DNA of 64,000 nucleotides from Erythrobacter sp. UBA1916 (GCA_002337385.1 DDFY01000008.1:177844-241843); one strand, 5' to 3'; shown: positions 50,547 through 60,474, numbered from the stretch's first letter. Made by a program: numbers and translations. Notes: generated from the letters alone by a model not told the origin.

Positions 50547-53024
50547 TCATGCGTGGCTCTTGTCGCGATAGGCGAGCAGGCGCAGAGCGTTAAAGACCAC
50601 GAGAAGCGTCGATCCTTCATGCACCGCCACGGCCGGTCCGATGCCCAGCCCCAGAATGGTCGCCGGCACCAGGAAGACGACGACGCCGAGACTGACAAAG
50701 ACATTCTGCAAGATGATCGATCGCGTCGTCCGGCTCAGCCCCACGGCAAATGGCAGATGCGACAGGTCGTCAGCCATCAGCGCAACGTCCGCCGTTTCCA
50801 GCGCGACGTCGGATCCCGCCGCGCCCATCGCGATGCCCACGGTCGCGGTCGCCATGGCAGGGGCGTCGTTGACGCCGTCACCGACCATCGCAACCTTGGC
50901 CTCGGCGCGAATCTTCTTGATCGCCTCGACCTTGTCTTCGGGCATGAGATCCCCCCATGCCTCATCGATGCCCACATGTGCGGCGATCCCTTCCGCCGCG
51001 CGCTGGTGGTCTCCGGAAATCATGATCATCCGTTCAATGCCGATTGCCCGCAACTGTTCGAGCGCTGTCCGCGCGGTGTCGCGGGGAGTGTCCATCAGTC
51101 CGATTGCCCCGAGGTCGCGACTGTCGCGTCGCACGACCATCGACGTGTAGCCGCCTTCGCGCAGTTGCTCGATGGCTGCCGCCATCTCGTCGGAAAGCCT
51201 TTGAACACCGTCGGCACCGAACATTTCGGGCTTGCCGATCAGGACCTCCTGCCCGGCCACCACCGCGCGAACTCCCATGCCGGTCATGCTCTTGAGATCG
51301 TTAGCCTTGGGAATCGGGTATTCGCCCACATAGTTCCGACCATCACGGGCGATGGCTTTCGCAAGTGGATGGTCCGACAGGCTCTCCACTGCGACGGCCA
51401 CAGCCATCAGTTCCGCCTCTGTCACACCTTCTGCCGAAACTATGCGCTGAATTTGCGGCTCGCCTCGGGTGAGCGTACCGGTCTTGTCGAAGGCCACCGC
51501 CTTCAGCGAGCCCAGCAGCTCCAACGGTGCGCCGCCCTTCACGAGAACCCCGCCTCGTGCGGCTCGGGCCACGCCGGACAAAACCGCGCTCGGCGTGGCG
51601 ATAGCCAGCGCGCACGGGCTTGCCGCGACCAGAACGGCCATGGCCCGGTAGAAACTGGCACTGAACGGCTCGTCCACCACGACCCATGCGAAAAGCATCA
51701 CGAACGCGAGCAACAGGACGATCGGTACGAAAAATCGCTCAAAGCGGTCGGTAAAGCGTTGTGTGGGCGACTTTTGGGTCTCGGCCTCGCTCACCATCCT
51801 CACGACCTTCGCGAGCGTACTTTCGCTCGAAAGGCGCGTGACCTCGACCTCGATCAGGCCGCTGCCGTTGATGGTCCCGGCGAATGTCCGGCTGGCCGCG
51901 TCGACCTGCTGCGGATTGGAGCGGGCAAGCGCCTCATCCGGCACGGCATGTTTGTCCACCGGCATGCTTTCGCCGGTCACGGGTGCCTGATTGATGCTGG
52001 TCGTGCCCTTGACGATGAAGCCGTCGGCCGGGATGCGGGCATCTGGCCTGACGACGATGACATCGCCCGGCACCAGCTTTTCAACGGCGATCTCTTCGCT
52101 GCCGCCGCTTTCCAGCCGGAGCAGTGCGGTTTGCGGTGCCAGCTCGGCTAGAGCCTCGATTGCGCGCTTGGCCCGCCCCATCGCGTAATGCTCCAGTGCG
52201 TGGCCGAGGCTGAACAGGAACAACAGCAGCGCCCCTTCGGCAAAGGCGCCCAGCGCCGCCGCTCCCGCAGCCGCGACCAGCATCAGGGTATCGATTTCGA
52301 ATTTGCGCTGCCGCAGATTGTCGAAAGCTTCCCGCAGGGTGAAGGAGCCGCCGAAGAAGTAGGCTGCGACATACAGCGCGGTCGGCAACCAGTCCGGCGC
52401 GCCGGAAACCAGCTTCTCGATCGCAAAGCCGAGGCCGAGCATCATGCCGCTGGCGAGGGCGAAGAACAGTTCGGTGTTGGGCCCAAGGAAATTTCCGTGA
52501 TGGTGGTTATGGTCCTGATCTGCTTCGCCGTGGTCATGCCCGGCATGCGCATCGCCCGCCGACCCTGCGCCGGAAGGCTGCTCCCGCCGGACGTCCATCC
52601 GGGCCAGGGCCTCCTCCAGTTCCCGCTCGGAGATCTGCTGCATATCGTATTCTACTCGAACCGGTCCCGCGACATTGGCGCCCGCTTCCAGAACGCCGGG
52701 CAACTTGCGCAACTGTTCACCGACCGAACGCGCCTTGCGTTGATGACCGATCCCCTCGACCGACCACAGGAGGTGGCCATAGCGTTCCGCGATGGCAGCG
52801 CCGGCGGCCCGGGCAATATCGCGAATGCGCGACAGGGAGACGATTTCGGGATCGTAGTGAATGCACAGCAGCGCCGGCTTGTCGTCCTCGGCGGCCAGAA
52901 CATGGGCGCGGTCGATTCCTTGCCGTGCGACAAGATTCGCGGTCAGGCGTTCCACGCAACCGTCGTTCTCATCGGGAATATCGGGAAGAACGAGCGGGAT
53001 TTCGAGTTTCAGCTTCTCTGTCAT
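50547..53024 (-). CDS. P1B-4-like heavy-metal ATPase with degenerate N-terminal domains
   Basis: An 825-residue metal exporter. The metal-site triplet is S469-P470-C471 (VAASPCALAIATP) and the last helix holds HEGSTLLVVFNALRLL. Both are hallmarks of P1B-4 pumps for Co, Zn, Cd or Fe rather than copper. DKTGTLTRGEP and MVGDGVNDAPAMATA are intact. The N terminus is long: two HMA-like folds without a CxxC (only ENDGCVERL remains), then a His-rich stretch HAGHDHGEADQDHNHHHGN near residue 160. The start at 53024 is preferred over a GTG at 53036; neither has a strong ribosome site. It lies 116 bp after czcA on the same strand. Confidence 0.88.
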   Translation of the reverse strand: MTEKLKLEIPLVLPDIPDENDGCVERLTANLVARQGIDRAHVLAAEDDKPALLCIHYDPEIVSLSRIRDIARAAGAAIAERYGHLLWSVEGIGHQRKARSVGEQLRKLPGVLEAGANVAGPVRVEYDMQQISERELEEALARMDVRREQPSGAGSAGDAHAGHDHGEADQDHNHHHGNFLGPNTELFFALASGMMLGLGFAIEKLVSGAPDWLPTALYVAAYFFGGSFTLREAFDNLRQRKFEIDTLMLVAAAGAAALGAFAEGALLLFLFSLGHALEHYAMGRAKRAIEALAELAPQTALLRLESGGSEEIAVEKLVPGDVIVVRPDARIPADGFIVKGTTSINQAPVTGESMPVDKHAVPDEALARSNPQQVDAASRTFAGTINGSGLIEVEVTRLSSESTLAKVVRMVSEAETQKSPTQRFTDRFERFFVPIVLLLAFVMLFAWVVVDEPFSASFYRAMAVLVAASPCALAIATPSAVLSGVARAARGGVLVKGGAPLELLGSLKAVAFDKTGTLTRGEPQIQRIVSAEGVTEAELMAVAVAVESLSDHPLAKAIARDGRNYVGEYPIPKANDLKSMTGMGVRAVVAGQEVLIGKPEMFGADGVQRLSDEMAAAIEQLREGGYTSMVVRRDSRDLGAIGLMDTPRDTARTALEQLRAIGIERMIMISGDHQRAAEGIAAHVGIDEAWGDLMPEDKVEAIKKIRAEAKVAMVGDGVNDAPAMATATVGIAMGAAGSDVALETADVALMADDLSHLPFAVGLSRTTRSIILQNVFVSLGVVVFLVPATILGLGIGPAVAVHEGSTLLVVFNALRLLAYRDKSHA

Positions 53025-53091
53025 CAAATAGTCCACTTTGCATTGCGTGAGCGATTGCGCTCGATCGTCATCCTGCCGTTGGAACGATCAG

Positions 53092-53129
53092 GTCTTGCGG
53101 AGGAAACCAATGGGCTTCCTCCGCAAGAC
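53092..53129 (-). terminator. 14-bp hairpin after czcA
   Basis: GTCTTGCGGAGGAA (53092-53105) pairs perfectly with TTCCTCCGCAAGAC (53116-53129) over a 10-nt loop, between the czcA stop and the P1B-4 ATPase gene. No T-run follows on the minus strand; it may end or protect the czc transcript. Confidence 0.6.
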
Positions 53130-53140
53130 GCAGATGATCG

Positions 53141-56100
53141 TCAGGTGATTTCAGACCACTCGCGGCGTTCTGTCCGAGTGAGATTGCGCCGAATGCGATC
53201 CCACCACTTTTCCCGCCAGCTTCGTTTGTCCTCATCCGTGTGCAGGACAAGCCGGGCTATAGCCGGAAGTACGAACAAAGTGAGTGCCGTGGCGGTGATC
53301 AAACCGCCGATGACCACCGTCGCGAGAGGTCGCTGCACTTCGGCCCCGGTGCCGGTGGCTATCGCCATCGGCACGAAGCCGAGCGATGCCACCAGAGCCG
53401 TCATCAGGACCGGCCGCAAGCGAGCCAGTGCGCCTTCGCAAATGGCATCGTCGAGGGCCAGTCCCGCATCGAGCCGCTGGCGGATCGCGGTCATCATCAC
53501 GAGGCCATTGAGGACGGCAACGCCCGACAATGCGATGAAGCCGACCGCAGCGGAGACCGAGAACGGCATACCCCTGAGAGCCAATGCGAAAACACCGCCT
53601 GCAAGCGCCATCGGGATCGCGCTGAACACCGACAAGGCCGGAATCCATCCGCCCAGCGCCATGAACAGCAGCAAGAGGACGACCATGAAGCAGATCGGCA
53701 CCACGATCGAGAGCCGTTCCTTCGCGGCCTGCAGGTTCTGGTACTGCCCGCCCCATTCGATGAACGATGCGGGCGGCATTTTGACCCTGTCGCCCACCTG
53801 TGCCTGCGCTTCTTCCACGAAGGAGCCGAGATCGCGCTCGCGGACATTGGCAGATACGATCACGAGCCTGCGGCCCTGCTCGCGGCGAACTTCTGCCAGC
53901 CCGTCGACCACCCGGAACTCGGCAACCGAGCGCAAGGGTATCGTCGAACCGCCCGGCAGCAGGATCGGGAGCGCACCGAGCTGGTCGAAATCGTCCCGCG
54001 CCGCATTCGACAGGCGAACGACGACATCGAACCGGCGATCGCCTTCGAAGACCAGCCCGGCGGGCCTGCCTCCAAGAGCAATGGCGACCGATTGGGCCAC
54101 GTCTTCGACCGTAAGGCCATAACGCGCGATGGTGGGCCGGTCGAACGCGATGTCGAGCGTCGGGAAGCCGGTCACCTGCTGGACCTTGACGTCGGCCGCG
54201 CCCTCGATGCCCTGCAGAACCCCGGCAACCTCGTTGGCAGCAGCGGTCATAGCGGTGAGATCGTCGCCATAGAGCTTGACGGCGAGATCACCGCGTACGC
54301 CCGCGATCAGCTCGTTGAAGCGAAGCTCGATCGGCTGGCTGAATTCGTAGGCATTGCCCACGAGGGCACCAAGCGCGCTTTCCATCTCGGCAACCAGGTC
54401 ATCCTTGGACAGGCCAGGATCCGGCCATTCGTCACGCGGCTTCAAAATGACATAGGCATCGGACGCGTTGGGCGGCATCGGATCGGTTGCCACCTCAGCC
54501 GTACCTGTGCGGGAGAAGACCAGTGCGACCTGCGGAAACTGCTCAAGCCGGTTTTCGACCTTGCGCTGCATTTCGAGCGACCGCTCGAGCGGGGTCGACG
54601 GGATGCGCAGGGCCTGCACGGCGAGGTCGCGCTCGTCGAGCTGCGGCGTGAATTCGCTGCCAAGGAAGCTGAACATGAAGGCCGCGACCGCGAACAGTCC
54701 CGCCCCTACGCCGATCACCGGCCACGGACGCGCTATGGCGCGGCGCAGCGCGGGCCCATAGCGTTCCTTTGCCAGGCGAACCGGCTTCACTTCCTTTTCG
54801 GTGAGCTTCTTGTTGAGCAGCACGGCGATCATCGCTGGCACGAAAGTCAGCGACAGGACGAACGCCGAAGCCAGCGCCAGCATCACCGTGATGGCCATGG
54901 GCGAGAAGGTCTTGCCTTCGACCCCGGTGAAGGTGAGCAGAGGCGCGTAGACCAGCAGGATGATCGCCTGCCCATAAACGGTCGGCTTGATCATTTCCTG
55001 CGCCGCCAGCCTCGCTTCGGTTAGCCTCTCGCCCAACGTGAGCAGCCGCCCTTCGCTGTGCTGGCGGGCGGCAAGCCGCGCGACGCTGTTTTCGACGATG
55101 ATGACCGCTCCGTCGACGATCAGGCCGAAGTCGAGTGCGCCAAGGCTCATCAGATTACCCGACACGCCAAGCCGGTTCATGCCGATTGCGGCCATCAGCA
55201 TCGATATCGGAATGACCAGCGCGGCGATGATCGCGGCGCGGATATTGCCAAGCAGCAGGAACAGCACCACGATAACGAGCAGCGCCCCTTCGACGAGGTT
55301 CTTCTCGACAGTGGCGATGGTGGCATCGACCAGCGAGGAGCGATTGTAGACAATCTCCGCTTCGACCCCGTCCGGCAGCGAAGCGCGCACCTCCTCAAGC
55401 CGTTCGGCAGCCTGCGCCGAAACGGTGCGGCTGTTTTCGCCTGCACGCATAAGCACTGTGCCCACAACCGCCTCGTCGCCGTTGAGCGAAGCCGCGCCGG
55501 TTCTGAGCTCGCCGCCGATGCTGACGGTCGCGACATCGACGATGCGGATCGGAACGCCTTCGCGTGTCGCGACAACGGCCTGCTCGATATCTTCGATGCT
55601 ACCGAGCCGGGCATCGACCCGCGCGAGCAATGCCTCACCCGCGCGGTCGACGAAGTTCGCACCCTCGGCAAGGTTGGCAGCCTCCAGCGCATTGATCAGG
55701 TCGTCGAATGACAAGCCGTAGCCGGTCAGGCGCGACGGATCGGGCTGGACGAGATACTTCTTCTCGAAGCCGCCGATGGAATCCACCCCGGCGACGCCCG
55801 GTGTCGAGCGCATCAGCGGCGCCACGATCCAGTCCTGTACCGTGCGCAAATACGCGGCCTTTGCGACATCGCTGTCCAGCCTGTCGCCACGTTCGGTGAC
55901 GAAGCTGCCGTCCGCCTGCCATCCGGTCGTACCGCCTACTGGGGCGCCGTTCCCGCTGGGGTGCTCATATTCGATCGTGTACATGAGCACTTCGCCGAGA
56001 CCGGTCGATATCGGGCCCATGATCGGTTCCGCGCCTTCCGGCAGGGCAGCGGTCAGGGGAGCCAGGCGCTCGTTCACCTGTTGCCGTGCGAAATAGAGAT

Positions 56101-56461
56101 CGGTCCCCTCCTCGAAGATGGCGGTGACCTGACTGAACCCGTTGCGCGAGATCGAGCGTGTGAAGTCGAGCCCCTCAATCCCTGCCAGGCCGGTCTCGAT
56201 AGGATAGGTCACCTGGGTTTCAACTTGCGCAGGCGACAGTGCCGGCGCCTCGGTGTTGATCTGCACCTGAACGTTGGTGATGTCCGGCACAGCATCGATC
56301 GGAAGCTTGAGCAGGTTCATCGCCCCCCAGATTGCGGCGCCGACTGTCAGGACGATCATGGCCCAGCGGAAACGAACCGCGACATCGAGGATCATCCCGA
56401 TCAGGCCATGAGATTGGCGCCCCTCGCGATGGGGGCTTTCGATTGCGTTATCAGTGGCCAT
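53141..56461 (-). CDS. czcA: CzcA-type RND heavy-metal efflux pump
   Basis: A 1106-residue inner-membrane RND transporter exporting zinc, cobalt and cadmium with proton drive. It has twelve membrane helices in two halves. Residues of the proton relay sit in MSLGALDFGLIVDGAVIIVE (Asp pair typical of the CzcA/HME1 group; copper CusA pumps differ). Other blocks are LKLPIDAVPDITNVQVQINT and EFTPQLDERDLAVQALRIPS. The ATG at 56461 overlaps the czcB 3' end by 11 bp. It is the last gene of the leftward czcCBA run. Confidence 0.95.
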   Translation of the reverse strand: MATDNAIESPHREGRQSHGLIGMILDVAVRFRWAMIVLTVGAAIWGAMNLLKLPIDAVPDITNVQVQINTEAPALSPAQVETQVTYPIETGLAGIEGLDFTRSISRNGFSQVTAIFEEGTDLYFARQQVNERLAPLTAALPEGAEPIMGPISTGLGEVLMYTIEYEHPSGNGAPVGGTTGWQADGSFVTERGDRLDSDVAKAAYLRTVQDWIVAPLMRSTPGVAGVDSIGGFEKKYLVQPDPSRLTGYGLSFDDLINALEAANLAEGANFVDRAGEALLARVDARLGSIEDIEQAVVATREGVPIRIVDVATVSIGGELRTGAASLNGDEAVVGTVLMRAGENSRTVSAQAAERLEEVRASLPDGVEAEIVYNRSSLVDATIATVEKNLVEGALLVIVVLFLLLGNIRAAIIAALVIPISMLMAAIGMNRLGVSGNLMSLGALDFGLIVDGAVIIVENSVARLAARQHSEGRLLTLGERLTEARLAAQEMIKPTVYGQAIILLVYAPLLTFTGVEGKTFSPMAITVMLALASAFVLSLTFVPAMIAVLLNKKLTEKEVKPVRLAKERYGPALRRAIARPWPVIGVGAGLFAVAAFMFSFLGSEFTPQLDERDLAVQALRIPSTPLERSLEMQRKVENRLEQFPQVALVFSRTGTAEVATDPMPPNASDAYVILKPRDEWPDPGLSKDDLVAEMESALGALVGNAYEFSQPIELRFNELIAGVRGDLAVKLYGDDLTAMTAAANEVAGVLQGIEGAADVKVQQVTGFPTLDIAFDRPTIARYGLTVEDVAQSVAIALGGRPAGLVFEGDRRFDVVVRLSNAARDDFDQLGALPILLPGGSTIPLRSVAEFRVVDGLAEVRREQGRRLVIVSANVRERDLGSFVEEAQAQVGDRVKMPPASFIEWGGQYQNLQAAKERLSIVVPICFMVVLLLLFMALGGWIPALSVFSAIPMALAGGVFALALRGMPFSVSAAVGFIALSGVAVLNGLVMMTAIRQRLDAGLALDDAICEGALARLRPVLMTALVASLGFVPMAIATGTGAEVQRPLATVVIGGLITATALTLFVLPAIARLVLHTDEDKRSWREKWWDRIRRNLTRTERREWSEIT

Positions 56462-57653
56462 GGGAAGCACTGTCCTTTTCGAGTTCTGCCTTGAGCAGGA
56501 AGGCGTTCTTGGTCGCGATGTGCCAGTTCGGCTGCAGGCCGGACACGATGGTCACCATGCCTCCCGACCGCGAGCCCACGACGACGCCGCGAGCCTGGAA
56601 GCCGCGCCGGGTCTGCACGAACACCACTTCTTCCCCATCGATGGTCTGGACCGCGTCTTCCGGCACAGCCACGCGTGTCGCGTCGACCTCACCCGAGGGA
56701 CGAATGGTGGCTTGGAGAAATGCGCCCGGCTGCAAGCCGGGAATGGGCCTGGCGAGCGACAGCACGGCAGTCGCGCTGCGACTTTCGGGATCGAGCGAGG
56801 GCGTCACCGAGCGGACCCGCGCGCCGACTTCCCGGCCATCCCCTGTTTCCAGAGAGGCCTCGTCACCGGGCTGGATACGGACAGCATCAGCCGATGGCAG
56901 GGCCACGTCGACCTGAATCCCGCTGGGATTGACCACGCGATAGAGTTCCTCGCCGGCGTTGACGAAGGAGCCGAGCACAATTGGTGCCGCCGTGACCCGG
57001 CCCGAGAGCGGACTGGTCACCGCTAGCGATCGCCCGTCTCCGTTGACGCCGGCCGCTGTCGAGGCCGCACGGGCACGCGACAGCTCCGACTGCGCAACCT
57101 GCAGATTGGCCCGTGCCGCTTCGAGATCCTGGCGCGCCGTGACATTGGCTTCGAATAGACGCTGTTCGCGTTCATAAATTGCCGACAACTCGCCGACCCG
57201 GGCCTGTGCTGCGCTTACTTGCGCGGCGAGCCCGGCGGCATCGGCACTTTCGAGTCGGGCAATGGCTTCGCCCTCCCGCACGTAATCACCCAACGTCTTC
57301 CCGACGCTGCGCACAACACCCGATGCCCGGGCATCAATCCGTGCACTGGCGGCCGGACTTGCCGTGACCGTTGCGGGAAAGACGAGTTCGACGACGGATC
57401 CTCTGCCGACCGTTTCGATCACGATTTCCGAGGCACGGATCTGCTCGGGGGTGATCTCGACCAACCCTTCGGGCACCCCGTCATCGGCGTGATCATCACC
57501 GCCGCCATTCTCTTCGCCTTCGGCGTGTTCTTCCTCTCCTGCATCACGCGGGGCCCCGCCGCTGTCGGGCCAGAATACAAAGGCAGCAAGGATCAGGATG
57601 ACGAGGCCGATGGCAACGGCCAGACGTTTGCGATTCATGATAGAGGTCCTCAT
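56451..57653 (-). CDS. czcB: CzcB-type periplasmic adaptor protein
   Basis: A 400-residue membrane-fusion protein joining CzcA to CzcC. N-terminal anchor (RLAVAIGLVILILAAFVFWP), then an acidic His-containing stretch (EEEHAEGEENGGGDDHADDG) that may bind metal, then the lipoyl and coiled-coil parts (SAAQARVGELSAIYEREQRL; LEAARANLQVAQSELSRARA) and the beta-barrel domain (VTSPLSGRVTAAPIVLGSFV). It ends in GLQPNWHIATKNAFLLKAEL. Overlaps: 4 bp with czcC and 11 bp with czcA. Confidence 0.94.
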   Translation of the reverse strand: MRTSIMNRKRLAVAIGLVILILAAFVFWPDSGGAPRDAGEEEHAEGEENGGGDDHADDGVPEGLVEITPEQIRASEIVIETVGRGSVVELVFPATVTASPAASARIDARASGVVRSVGKTLGDYVREGEAIARLESADAAGLAAQVSAAQARVGELSAIYEREQRLFEANVTARQDLEAARANLQVAQSELSRARAASTAAGVNGDGRSLAVTSPLSGRVTAAPIVLGSFVNAGEELYRVVNPSGIQVDVALPSADAVRIQPGDEASLETGDGREVGARVRSVTPSLDPESRSATAVLSLARPIPGLQPGAFLQATIRPSGEVDATRVAVPEDAVQTIDGEEVVFVQTRRGFQARGVVVGSRSGGMVTIVSGLQPNWHIATKNAFLLKAELEKDSASHGH

Positions 57654-58903
57654 TGCGCAGCGAGCCAGATGAGCTCGGCCGCGAGACGGCCACGGTCTTC
57701 CCGGGCCTGGATCAGGGCTTCACGGATGGTGTCGCGTGCCTGGGCGGCCGCCAACACCTCGATGAGCGGGAAGCGGCCATTGCGATAACCGACATTGACG
57801 AGCCGAAGGGCTTCCTCGGCTTGCGGTAGCGAGGTCTGAGCGAGAGTTTCGACCCGGGTTTCGGCGGCAAGGTAGCGCGAGCGCGCCTGCTCGATCTCCA
57901 GCCGATAATCAGCCAGCGCTACAGCCTCGCGTGCGTTCGCGGCACGCAGGCGTGCCTGCGCGGCGGCGATGTTTCCCTGGTTGCGATTGGCAAAGGGTAG
58001 CGGGATCGAGACGCCAACGAGAAACGCCTGCTCATTGCTTTGCTCGAACCGACGGACACCTGCGGAGATGACCGGGTCGGGCACCGCCAGTGAGCGTTCG
58101 CGGTCTATTGCGGCATCGGCCGCCTCGCGCTCGGCACGGGCGACCTGGAGACGCAGGGATCCTTCGGAAACAAGCAGGTTGGCAGGCGGCACGATTGCCG
58201 GGAAATCTGCGGGCACCAGGGGCGCGGAAGCGGTATCGCTCCACAGCGCCGCCAAGGCAGTGCGTGAAGAGAGTGAGGCAGCCTCTGCCGCCTGCAACTC
58301 TGCTTCGGCTTCGGCGACTGCCGCTTCAGCCCGCAGCGCGCGCAAGGGCGGCTCTCGGCCGACTTCGACCAGCAAGCCTGCGATACGCGCGAGTTCGCGG
58401 TTGCGTTCGACGATATCGCGCGCGAGTTCGAGCCGCGAGGCAGCGGCGACCGCCTCGACATAGCGAGCGCGAACCTCGCGGCCGAGCCGGGCCGTGGCCA
58501 GCTCGCCCTCCAGCGAAGCCACCAGGGCTTCGGCTTCGGCCGAACGGACGCGGGCGCCGCGCTTGCCACCCAGTTCGAGACGTTGGCCCACCGAAAGTGT
58601 GTAGTCGGTGGCGGACAACCCCGAAAAAGCGCCGGTGCCCGCGAAGTTTTCAGCTTCGAAGGAGAGCTCGGGGTTGGGCCTTAACCGGGCTTGGTCGATG
58701 AGCGCGCGGGCTGCCGCAGCGTCTTCAACCGGCCCGATGAGCCGCGGGTTGACAGGGTTATCGGAGCCGGTCTCAACGACTCCGCTCCGTTCGAGCGCGT
58801 CGTCGAGCGACAGGACGGGTGTGTCCTGCGCTGCGGCCGGCACGGTAAACAATGCGAGACTTAAGCCCCATACAAGGGAGCCCCGCCAGAAACTGGCGTT
58901 CAT
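57650..58903 (-). CDS. czcC: CzcC-type outer-membrane channel (TolC family)
   Basis: A 417-residue outer-membrane factor with a signal peptide (SLVWGLSLALFTVPAAAQ). The two TolC repeats are visible as long helices: RPNPELSFEAENFAGTGAF, LSVGQRLELGGKRGARVRSA, ARYVEAVAAASRLELARDIV and, in the second half, IPLPFANRNQGNIAAAQARL and LQAE-like helices ending AREDRGRLAAELIWLAAQ. It completes the CzcCBA efflux system across the outer membrane. It starts 60 bp after the CzcI-like gene. Confidence 0.93.
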   Translation of the reverse strand: MNASFWRGSLVWGLSLALFTVPAAAQDTPVLSLDDALERSGVVETGSDNPVNPRLIGPVEDAAAARALIDQARLRPNPELSFEAENFAGTGAFSGLSATDYTLSVGQRLELGGKRGARVRSAEAEALVASLEGELATARLGREVRARYVEAVAAASRLELARDIVERNRELARIAGLLVEVGREPPLRALRAEAAVAEAEAELQAAEAASLSSRTALAALWSDTASAPLVPADFPAIVPPANLLVSEGSLRLQVARAEREAADAAIDRERSLAVPDPVISAGVRRFEQSNEQAFLVGVSIPLPFANRNQGNIAAAQARLRAANAREAVALADYRLEIEQARSRYLAAETRVETLAQTSLPQAEEALRLVNVGYRNGRFPLIEVLAAAQARDTIREALIQAREDRGRLAAELIWLAAQ

Positions 58904-58963
58904 GGATCATGATTTCCTCTAAGAATTTACGCAAAGCGCCGTGAACGGCGCAGTGGCGGAAAT

Positions 58964-59314
58964 TCAGGCGCGAGGAGGGCGCTTCGGCAGGTCGCGCTCT
59001 ACGGATGCGAGCCGCGCCACACGCAAGGGAAGGCGCGTGGAAACCATGAACATCTGGGCATCAAACGCTTGACCGCGTTCCAGCGCCGTTGATGTGTGAT
59101 GACAATGGCCATGTGCGCATGTGGCGCTTTTCTCAGCTGGCTGCTTGTCGGTTTCCCCGTCCCCATTCGAATGGGAAGCCATCATTTCGACGACCGTTGG
59201 AACGTCTTCCGCCGAGCATTCCAGAGCTTCCGCGACCGGGGCAAATAGCACGCCGATCACTGCAAGCAGCATCAGGAATGACCTGAAGGGAAAAGCTCGA
59301 AACAGCCGGACCAT
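58964..59314 (-). CDS. small exported Cys/His protein at the head of the czc run (CzcI-like)
   Basis: A 116-residue protein. Start at 59314 (GAGGCAGGT just upstream) gives a signal peptide (LFRAFPFRSFLMLLAVIGVL). The mature part has ECSAEDVPTVVEMM, an acidic/Gly linker and the metal-binding run CAHGHCHH near residue 70. Its position before czcC matches CzcI/NccN-like or DUF2946-like periplasmic proteins that influence czc expression; I cannot place it in one family with confidence. It shares the AT-rich promoter region at 59342-59510. Confidence 0.6.
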   Translation of the reverse strand: MVRLFRAFPFRSFLMLLAVIGVLFAPVAEALECSAEDVPTVVEMMASHSNGDGETDKQPAEKSATCAHGHCHHTSTALERGQAFDAQMFMVSTRLPLRVARLASVERDLPKRPPRA

Positions 59315-59510
59315 ACCTGCCTCATATAGAACCAAGGCGTGACAGTAAAGATACAAATTTAGTGTTATGTTATATCAAAAATGATAGATGTCTATAAAAT
59401 ATTTCAACTAACTATAGATAATTTAGGAGATCAAATAGCTTCTAGAAAATAACATCTTAAACGAGGTGGCTAACTATCGGTGATAAATTGTATAAAATTT
59501 TAGTTTTAAA
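59315..59510. promoter_or_regulatory. AT-rich promoter region of the czc run
   Basis: About 190 bp of strongly AT-rich sequence in an otherwise GC-rich window, with several TATAAT-like elements on both strands. Two arms, TCTATA (59391-59396) and TATAGA (59413-59418), form an inverted repeat. It separates the leftward czc genes from the decayed LysR gene on the plus strand. Confidence 0.55.
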
Positions 59511-60436
59511 GTGCCAAACAATATGTTCATTCCGTTTGAGTGGATGCAAGCAAACAATAAGCGGCGTCTGGATATTGATAAGTCAGACGGCTTCTGCGAC
59601 ATGGGCTTCGATCACGACGCCGAGACGCTTGCGCACTGCTCCGAAAATGGCCGCGAGATTGTCCATCGGCGATCAGCACGCAACTCAAGAAACTTGAGGA
59701 ACAGGCGGGCGCGCAGTTGTTCGTGCGCAAAGGCAGGGGGCTCGTCCGCACCGCCGCCGGCGAAGCGCTGATCGCCTATGCCCGCAAGATCGTGGACCTG
59801 AATGACGAAGCGGCGCTCGCCCTGGGCGCTGCCACCAATACCGGCGTTGTGCGTCTCGGATTGCCGCAGGATTTCTTCGAGGATGTAATGCCGGCAACGC
59901 TCACCGCGTTCTCCAGTCGGCATCCGACGGCGCAGGTCGATATCCGCGCTGGTCAAAATCACAAGCTTGCCGAGGAAGTTGCCGCAGGCAGGCTGGACGG
60001 GGCCAGCGTCTATTTCGACGAGGGTTCCGGTGGCGAAGGGGAGCTGCTTTGCACCTTGCCGATGCGCTGGCTTGCCCATGAGAGTTTCAAGCCCGCAGGG
60101 GCGAAGCCGGTGCCGCTGGTGATGTTCGACCACCCCTGCCTGTTTCGCAAGGCGGCGCTGTCCGCCCTGGACCGTGCCAGACTGCCGTGGCGCGCGGCGG
60201 TGACAACCCCCAGCCTCTCCTATGTCTGGGCCGCACTTCGCTCGAAGCTTGGAATAGCTGTGCGCACTGCGCATGGTGTCCCGGAGGATATGGTCTGCGT
60301 CGATGGCAGGTTCGGCCCTCCCGACCTACCTCCCATCGAAATCCGCCTGCTCACCTCGCAAACCGCCTCGTCTGCAGCGCAGGATATGTGTGAAATCCTG
60401 CGCGGAGAGGCAAACCGACTGATCGCGCCGGCTTGA
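59511..60436 (+). pseudogene. decayed LysR-family regulator gene
   Basis: From 59717 an intact frame encodes about 240 residues of a LysR protein (FVRKGRGLVRTAAGEALIAY, then GVVRLGLPQDFFEDVMPATL), but this lacks the HTH. Homology continues upstream in the same frame only to SAISTQLKKLEEQAGAQLF (from about 59666). Beyond that, HTH-like remnants occur in other frames: DMGFDHDAETLAHC near 59600 resembles the CDTGS-TRAAETL block. The 5' part therefore carries small indels that break the DNA-binding domain. A start at 59717 would yield a protein without HTH, so loss of function is likely. It probably once controlled czc or the NUDIX gene. Confidence 0.75.
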
Positions 60437-60474
60437 TGGCCAAATGGCGTGTGCGGAGCTGAAAGGATCTCAAC

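Noticed and set aside
50460..55024. Three long plus-strand frames (563, 644 and 594 codons)
   Set aside because: They lie opposite the P1B-4 ATPase and czcA, which have complete motif sets; the plus-strand translations are compositionally odd and unrelated to any family.
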